A stretch of DNA of 64,000 bases from an uncultured Muribaculaceae bacterium (GTDB taxonomy: Bacteria; Bacteroidota; Bacteroidia; Bacteroidales; Muribaculaceae). A program made the translations under genes and the position numbers. The notes beneath the pieces were generated by a model, which saw only the letters and a list, made by a program, of their open reading frames with translations, was not told where the DNA came from and ran no database searches. Location of the stretch: NCBI GenBank assembly GCA_910586475.1, contig CAJUHM010000004.1:1-64000 (forward strand), given 5' to 3'. Within the stretch, counting starts at the first letter, position 1, and every line of letters begins with the position of its first letter. Below, in pieces: positions 59,862 through 64,000 of the stretch.

Positions 59862-61829
59862 TCAGTACATGTTGTAGTCTACTGAAAGGACGTTGAACTC
59901 GGTCCGTCGGTTGATCTGGTCGGCAGCGTCTCTGTCGGTTTCGTCGGGGAGCGCCAGAATGTAGTCTTCGGTCAGGATGTCGCCTTCTTTGAATTGAGGA
60001 TAGAGGGTTGCGTCGCGTCTGGTGACTGTTTTCGGGCGTGATTTTCCGAAGCCGTGGAATTGCAGCCGGTCGGGAGCGATGCCCGCTTCGATGAGGTAGT
60101 CGACAACGGCCTTGGCACGTCGTTTGGAGAGGTCGATGTTATAGTCTTCGGTGCCGATGCGGTCGGTGTGGGAGGTCATCTCGATTGTTATGTTTGGGTT
60201 GTCGCGGAGCATTTGGACGAGCTGGTCGAGAGATTCTTTGGATTCGGGCCTAAGTGTGGCTTTGTCGAAGTCATAGAATATGTTTTCGACAATGTTGGGT
60301 TTTGAAATAGACGCGAGCATGAATTCGATTTCATAGTCGGCGTCGGCTTCAGCAGTGTCGGTGGTGAATTCCTGCCGGGCATTGAGATATCCTTTACCTC
60401 CGGCCATCATTACGTAGCGGACGCCGCGTTGCAGTGCAAAAGAGAATTCCCCCTGTGCACCGGATGCAGTGCGCTGCATCGATCCGTCGTTTCCGACGAT
60501 CCGGACCACGGCTCCGGGAATAGGTTCTTCGTCATGGTCAGTGACCCATCCGTTGATTGTTATTCTGAGGTCCGGGAGCTCGAAGGAGTAGATGTGGTCA
60601 TAGCCGCGTCCGTCGCCACGGTTTGAGCTGAAGAAACCCTCGGGGTGGCTTGATCTGGCGAAGGTGATACCGAAGTCGTCGGCCGGTGAGTTGATCGGGC
60701 TTCCCATGTTGACAACCTCCCAGCGGCCACCCGGCAGGAGTGTGGCCTGAAAGATGTCAAGGCCTCCGAATCCGGGGTGTCCGTCGGAGGCGAAGTACAT
60801 GATGCTGTCTGTCAGCATGTAGGGGAATACTTCGTCGCCGGGTGTGTTGATCTGTGGGCCGAGGTTTTCGAGCGATCCTGCGCGCTCTTTGATGTTGACG
60901 CGCCAGATGTCCTTACCGCCTTCGCCAGGCATGTCGCTTGTGAAATAGAGGTATTCTCCGGATGGTGAAACGGCAGGGTGCCCGTAGCTCGAAATGGTGT
61001 CGGCCGATATCTCGAATTTTGTCGGCGCACCCCATTTGGCGTCGCTTCTGGGTGAGGTGAAGAGTTCTACGCCGGTGTTTGCGGTTGGCGATCGCCGAGC
61101 TTTTGTGAGGTACATGGTGTTGCCGTCCGGAGAGAATGAGACGATCCCTTCGTCCATTTCGGAGTTTAGCTCACCTTCGACCGGTTCGGGCCGCATCCAC
61201 GCGCCCTGTTCGTTTTTGCGCGCCATCCAGATGTCGCTTTTTTTCTGTCCGGTGATCTCGCTGCGGTTGTCGCCGGTCACTTTCTCGTTTGTTGTGGTGA
61301 GATAGAGAATGTCGCCGTTGAACATCGGGGCGAAGTCGGACCGTCGCGAGTTGAACAGCTTGGCATTCTTAACGATGTAGCGGGTCGGATTCTGTTTGTT
61401 TGCGGCCGCCCACCGCGCACCCTCCAGTCCGAGCACGGCTTCGGCTGATGAGGGGCATCGCATGAGGTATTCTTCGTAGGACCTGACGGCGTCTTTGTAT
61501 TTTCCCTCAGCGTGGAGCATCCGGGCGAGATTGAGCTGGGCGGTCGAGTCGGGATAGCCGTAGCGGATTGCATTCTGATAGGCAGCTCCTGCGCGCGCCC
61601 ACTGGCTGAGTTTCCTGTGGGCTTCGGCCATTTTGAAGGCTACCTCGCCACGCAAGGCACGATCCTCTTTTTTAGTCAGTTTGTTGTAGATTTTACGATA
61701 GGTTTTCGATGCGTCAAAGTATTCGCCGCGAGCCATCTGTTCGTCAGCGGCAGCCAGCTTCGGACCGCGGCACGAGAAACAGGCTGCGGACAGGAGTGAC
61801 AGAAGCGCGATGATGTAGAATTTCCTCAT
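59862..61829 (-). CDS. PorE-like OmpA-family lipoprotein (TPR, beta-propeller, CRD, OmpA)
   Basis: A 655-aa lipoprotein, with candidate lipobox Cys17 or Cys20 (LSAACFSCRGP). Domains in order: TPR repeats (about 25-150), a PD40/WD40-type propeller (about 155-415, with repeated DGNTMYLTKAR- and SPSGEYLYFTSDM-like blades), a carboxypeptidase-regulatory-like domain (ITINGWVTDHDEEPIPGAVV, about 425-510), and an OmpA peptidoglycan-binding domain (NIFYDFDKATLRPESKES and TSHTDRIGTEDYNIDLSKRR). This is the domain set of PorE (PG1058) of the type IX secretion system, but many Bacteroidota have T9SS-unrelated homologues. It is first in the operon leading to GSCFA and murF-alr. Confidence 0.9.
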   Translation of the reverse strand: MRKFYIIALLSLLSAACFSCRGPKLAAADEQMARGEYFDASKTYRKIYNKLTKKEDRALRGEVAFKMAEAHRKLSQWARAGAAYQNAIRYGYPDSTAQLNLARMLHAEGKYKDAVRSYEEYLMRCPSSAEAVLGLEGARWAAANKQNPTRYIVKNAKLFNSRRSDFAPMFNGDILYLTTTNEKVTGDNRSEITGQKKSDIWMARKNEQGAWMRPEPVEGELNSEMDEGIVSFSPDGNTMYLTKARRSPTANTGVELFTSPRSDAKWGAPTKFEISADTISSYGHPAVSPSGEYLYFTSDMPGEGGKDIWRVNIKERAGSLENLGPQINTPGDEVFPYMLTDSIMYFASDGHPGFGGLDIFQATLLPGGRWEVVNMGSPINSPADDFGITFARSSHPEGFFSSNRGDGRGYDHIYSFELPDLRITINGWVTDHDEEPIPGAVVRIVGNDGSMQRTASGAQGEFSFALQRGVRYVMMAGGKGYLNARQEFTTDTAEADADYEIEFMLASISKPNIVENIFYDFDKATLRPESKESLDQLVQMLRDNPNITIEMTSHTDRIGTEDYNIDLSKRRAKAVVDYLIEAGIAPDRLQFHGFGKSRPKTVTRRDATLYPQFKEGDILTEDYILALPDETDRDAADQINRRTEFNVLSVDYNMY

Positions 61830-62162
61830 ATAGAATATAACGACGCAGGAGCGGCGATATTACCTTGGAAACTGTTTAAATTTAATTCGAAATTATCTAT
61901 GGAATGAATCTTGTGGGTTCCTTTGGCTTTTTTATGGTTGTTTTCCATGAGTCTGATATGTCACATTGCCTGCTATGTCCCTGCATCGTCTCGCGAAAAC
62001 ATCTCATAATGGTTGGGGTTGATATGGGTATTGCATCAATCTTCGAGATTGTTCTAAAATTGTTGCTGACCGATCTGAATGTATTCGATTCGCTGAATAG
62101 TTGCCTGGGCGGGATGATGTGTTAAAAAACGCGAAAGAGTCGGCCGACAGAACTTTCGGTGC

Positions 62163-62170
62163 TATCTTTG
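62163..62170 (+). promoter_or_regulatory. -7 box of the DUF4924 gene
   Basis: TATCTTTG is an exact TAnnTTTG match. The leader would be about 85 bases and include an inverted repeat. No TTTG at the -33 distance. Confidence 0.5.
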
Positions 62171-62197
62171 CATTCTAATTACAGACTTTATATCCGT

Positions 62198-62237
62198 CCG
62201 GGATTGTTGTTTTAAAGACTTTCTCTCTTAATCCCGG
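62198..62237. repeat. Inverted repeat in the DUF4924 leader
   Basis: CCGGGATT (62198-62205) and AATCCCGG (62230-62237) are perfect complements with a 24-base loop. It lies within the expected leader, ending 22 bases before the start codon. Confidence 0.5.
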
Positions 62238-62259
62238 TGTAACGAAATTACCCTACAGT

Positions 62260-62817
62260 ATGATCACCGCATCACAAAAACGCCAGGAAAATATTGCTGA
62301 GTATCTGCTTTATATGTGGCAGATCGAGGATCTGATCCGTGCAAACGGGCTGGATATTGACAAGATACGTGAGAATGTCATTGACCGCTACGGATCGCTG
62401 ACCGAGGCACAGCGTCAGGAGATGACCGAGTGGTATGAATCGCTTATCGACATGATGCGTCGGGAGGGGGTCGAGAGCAAGGGTCATCTGCAGATCAACC
62501 GCAATGTTCTTTCGTCGCTTGTCGATCTCCATCAGACGTTGCTGAAGGATCCTGAATTTGCGGAATATACGGCTGAGTTCTACCGGGCTCTGCCTTATAT
62601 TGTCGAGCTGCGGTCGAAGGCCGGAGAGGATAAGCCTGGTGAGATAGAGACTTGTTTCAACGCTCTCTACGGGATGCTTATGATGCGTCTTCAGAAGAAG
62701 GAGATTTCGGATGAGACACTTGCGGCCATCAGGCAGATTTCGCATTTCATAGCTGTTCTGGCCCACAATTTCAAACTTGACGAGCAGCATAAGCTTTTCA
62801 AGAACTCTAAGGATTGA
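62260..62817 (+). CDS. DUF4924 family protein
   Basis: A 185-aa cytoplasmic, almost entirely helical protein. The signature start ITASQKRQENIAEYLLYMWQ and QIEDLIRANGLDIDKI match DUF4924, a Bacteroidales family of unknown function. There are no cysteine or metal motifs, and the many paired charged residues suggest helical bundle or protein-protein contact. The gene stands alone with its own -7 box and a hairpin in the leader. Confidence 0.9.
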   Translation: MITASQKRQENIAEYLLYMWQIEDLIRANGLDIDKIRENVIDRYGSLTEAQRQEMTEWYESLIDMMRREGVESKGHLQINRNVLSSLVDLHQTLLKDPEFAEYTAEFYRALPYIVELRSKAGEDKPGEIETCFNALYGMLMMRLQKKEISDETLAAIRQISHFIAVLAHNFKLDEQHKLFKNSKD

Positions 62818-62966
62818 TCGTCATATTCAAATAGAGCCCGTAGAGACGGAAGAATACAAAAAAATGAGGGTCCGATGCAACTAATCGGGCCTTTGTTGCG
62901 TCATATAGTGACAGAAAGTGGATTTTACAGACCAATAGTTATCACAAATCAATCCTAATTATTTTA

Positions 62967-64000
62967 ATGAGACGTTTTTTTATGGCCATGATTCTGGCCA
63001 CAGTCGCTGATTCTCTCTTTGCAATCAATTATTCTTTTGCCGGCCGCGCCATGAATTCGACAGGGGAGCCGCAGGAGTTTGCAACATACCGCATCTATTC
63101 TCTGGCAGATACGCTCAAGCCTGTGACATACGGGGTGACGGCAGTCGACGGTGCTTTTTCCGGTCAGCTGGAGCGTCCGGGGAAGTATCGGGCCAGAGTC
63201 AGTGTTGTCGGCCTTAAGGAAGCTGTCAGGGAGTTTGCAGTCAGTGAGTCGAGTCCGGCAGCAGATCTTGGCGCGATGGAGTGCGGGGATGCCGGCAATC
63301 TGCTCGGAGAGGTGACGGTCACGGCTACGCGGCCGCTTGTTGTCAAGGAGATCGACCGCATCGGCTATGATGTGCAGGCCGACCTGGAGTCGCGGACGTC
63401 GAATCTGGACGAGGTGCTTCGTAAGGTGCCCCTGGTCAGTGTCGAGCCGGATGGTACGATCAAGGTCAAGGGATCGTCGAATTTCAAAATCTACAAAAAC
63501 GGTCGTCCGAACAATTCTTTCACGCAGAACGCCAAAGAGATTTTCAAGGCTATTCCCGCCTCGATGATCAAGAAGATTGAGGTCATCACCGATCCGGGAG
63601 CGCGAGAGGATGCCGAGGGGATCGGCGCTATTCTTAATATCGTAACTATCCAGGGATCGTCGATCAAGGGAATGATGGCCAATGTTGGTCTCAACTACAG
63701 TACGCATAACAATATCCCGACTCCGAATCTGTGGGGGTCGGCACAGATCGACAAGGTCACCTTTTCGCTCTATGGGGGAGCAAATATCATAAACCGGCGC
63801 AGCTCTCGGTCGGAAAGTGAGTCGGTCGGAATCTATGAGGATAGCGGAAACATCAGCCGCAGCAGCAACCGAAGCCATTCGAAGGGCGGGGTGACATGGT
63901 GGGGGACAGAGGCAAGCTTCGAGCCTGACACCCTTAATCTTTTCACATTGGAGTTCGGCGGCTACTACTATAGCGCAGATTCATATTCTCAGGGACGGAA
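62967..64000 (+). CDS. TonB-dependent receptor-like outer-membrane beta-barrel protein (5' part)
   Basis: Partial: the frame is open from ATG 62967 to the window end (344 codons seen). A signal peptide (MRRFFMAMILATVADSLFA) is followed by a carboxypeptidase-regulatory-like domain (about 22-95) and a TonB plug region (ATRPLVVKEIDRIGYDVQAD, NLDEVLRKVPLVSVEPDGTI, MIKKIEVITDPGAREDAEG, GAILNIVT). This fits the outer-membrane beta-barrel family (OMP_b-brl_3) rather than a SusC, which would have a longer plug and a SusD neighbour. Ligand unknown. The Ser/Arg-rich loop about residues 275-305 is low complexity. Confidence 0.87.
   Translation, partial: MRRFFMAMILATVADSLFAINYSFAGRAMNSTGEPQEFATYRIYSLADTLKPVTYGVTAVDGAFSGQLERPGKYRARVSVVGLKEAVREFAVSESSPAADLGAMECGDAGNLLGEVTVTATRPLVVKEIDRIGYDVQADLESRTSNLDEVLRKVPLVSVEPDGTIKVKGSSNFKIYKNGRPNNSFTQNAKEIFKAIPASMIKKIEVITDPGAREDAEGIGAILNIVTIQGSSIKGMMANVGLNYSTHNNIPTPNLWGSAQIDKVTFSLYGGANIINRRSSRSESESVGIYEDSGNISRSSNRSHSKGGVTWWGTEASFEPDTLNLFTLEFGGYYYSADSYSQGR

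Larger units (their letters stand above)
61830..62259. other. 430-base divergent region between OmpA-like and DUF4924 genes
   Basis: Contains a plus-strand -7 box (TATCTTTG at 62163-62170) and a leader hairpin (62198-62237) for the DUF4924 gene. A frame of 73 codons at 61904-62125 has no homology signal I recognise and is probably chance. I could not find a convincing minus-strand promoter for the OmpA-like gene; the nearest resemblance is TAATATCG at 61862-61855. Confidence 0.5.

Noticed and set aside
59862..61829. Complete type IX secretion locus
   Set aside because: Only a PorE-like gene is present; no porK/L/M/N, porV or C-terminal sorting domains on the secreted proteins in this window.
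61904..62125. 73-codon frame upstream of DUF4924
   Set aside because: No family signal, no promoter in front of it and a Cys-rich, unlike-protein composition; kept as intergenic.
62964..63878. 304-codon frame antisense to the TonB-type receptor gene
   Set aside because: The plus strand frame has a signal peptide, plug motifs and start codon; the antisense frame has none.
1..64000. Search for tRNA or rRNA genes, CRISPR arrays, insertion sequences and prophage
   Set aside because: No cloverleaf-like or TpsiC-type sequence, no regularly spaced repeats, and no transposase, integrase or phage gene could be recognised by eye; short tRNAs could still be missed.

Overview
The window reads as an ordinary chromosomal stretch of a Bacteroidota bacterium of the order Bacteroidales. 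The signs are a short (about 285-aa) primary-type sigma factor, promoters of the Bacteroides kind (-33 TTTG and -7 TAnnTTTG), a MurF-Alr fusion, many Bacteroidales-restricted families (DUF4296, DUF4293, DUF4421, DUF4924, DUF3943, GSCFA), and glycan-degrading families GH20, GH95, GH97 and GH65. Moderate GC and the mix of host-glycan hydrolases suggest a gut lineage such as Muribaculaceae, but that rank is inference. I see no phage, insertion sequence, CRISPR array, rRNA or tRNA.

Layout. 0.1-9.3 kb: a secreted GH20 hexosaminidase, a DUF2807 lipoprotein, a dicarboxylate/amino-acid symporter, a NatA/NatB-like ABC exporter pair, and two closely related sigma-70 genes in tandem. 9.3-21.7 kb: rsmA-mgtE-small membrane protein operon, S1/P1 nuclease, secreted aspartic protease, an Omp85-type barrel translationally coupled to an EptA-like transferase, a DUF3943 protein, and an acetyltransferase-GH95 operon. 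22-33.3 kb: pyruvate:ferredoxin oxidoreductase, a GH97-GH65 operon, a FadL-type channel with a small lipoprotein, and a DcaP-like porin. 33.6-45.2 kb: ileS, a DksA-like gene, the lspA-DUF4296-75aa-DUF4421 cluster, a Fur-family regulator next to a zinc/cadmium-type P-type ATPase with a palindrome between them, and a flavodoxin/ferredoxin protein coupled to an EamA transporter. 45.3-64 kb: superoxide dismutase, agmatine-to-putrescine genes aguA/aguB, lysA/lysC, acpP-fabF, surE, a PorE-like OmpA lipoprotein-GSCFA-murF/alr operon, DUF4924, and the 5' part of a TonB-dependent receptor-like gene running off the end.

How the genes work together. The hydrolases strip terminal sugars from complex glycans (GlcNAc/GalNAc, fucose, alpha-glucosides). 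PFOR then links pyruvate to ferredoxin in anaerobic metabolism. acpP/fabF, murF-alr, lspA, the Omp85 protein and the EptA-like protein all serve envelope building. Putrescine synthesis and the aspartate/lysine/DAP genes sit side by side.

Recurring Bacteroides-type -7 boxes allow several start codons to be corrected, because the longer upstream starts would lie inside promoters (FadL, ileS, lysC, first sigma gene), or upstream of the inferred transcript (DUF3298 gene). Several leaders carry strikingly perfect inverted repeats (second sigma gene, small lipoprotein, ileS, lspA, DUF4924); these and the Fur-type palindrome are the least explained signals. I did not find a clearly new multi-gene system. 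The best leads are the tandem sigma genes, the palindromes overlapping promoters, the Omp85/EptA pair and the bilobed DTG protease.
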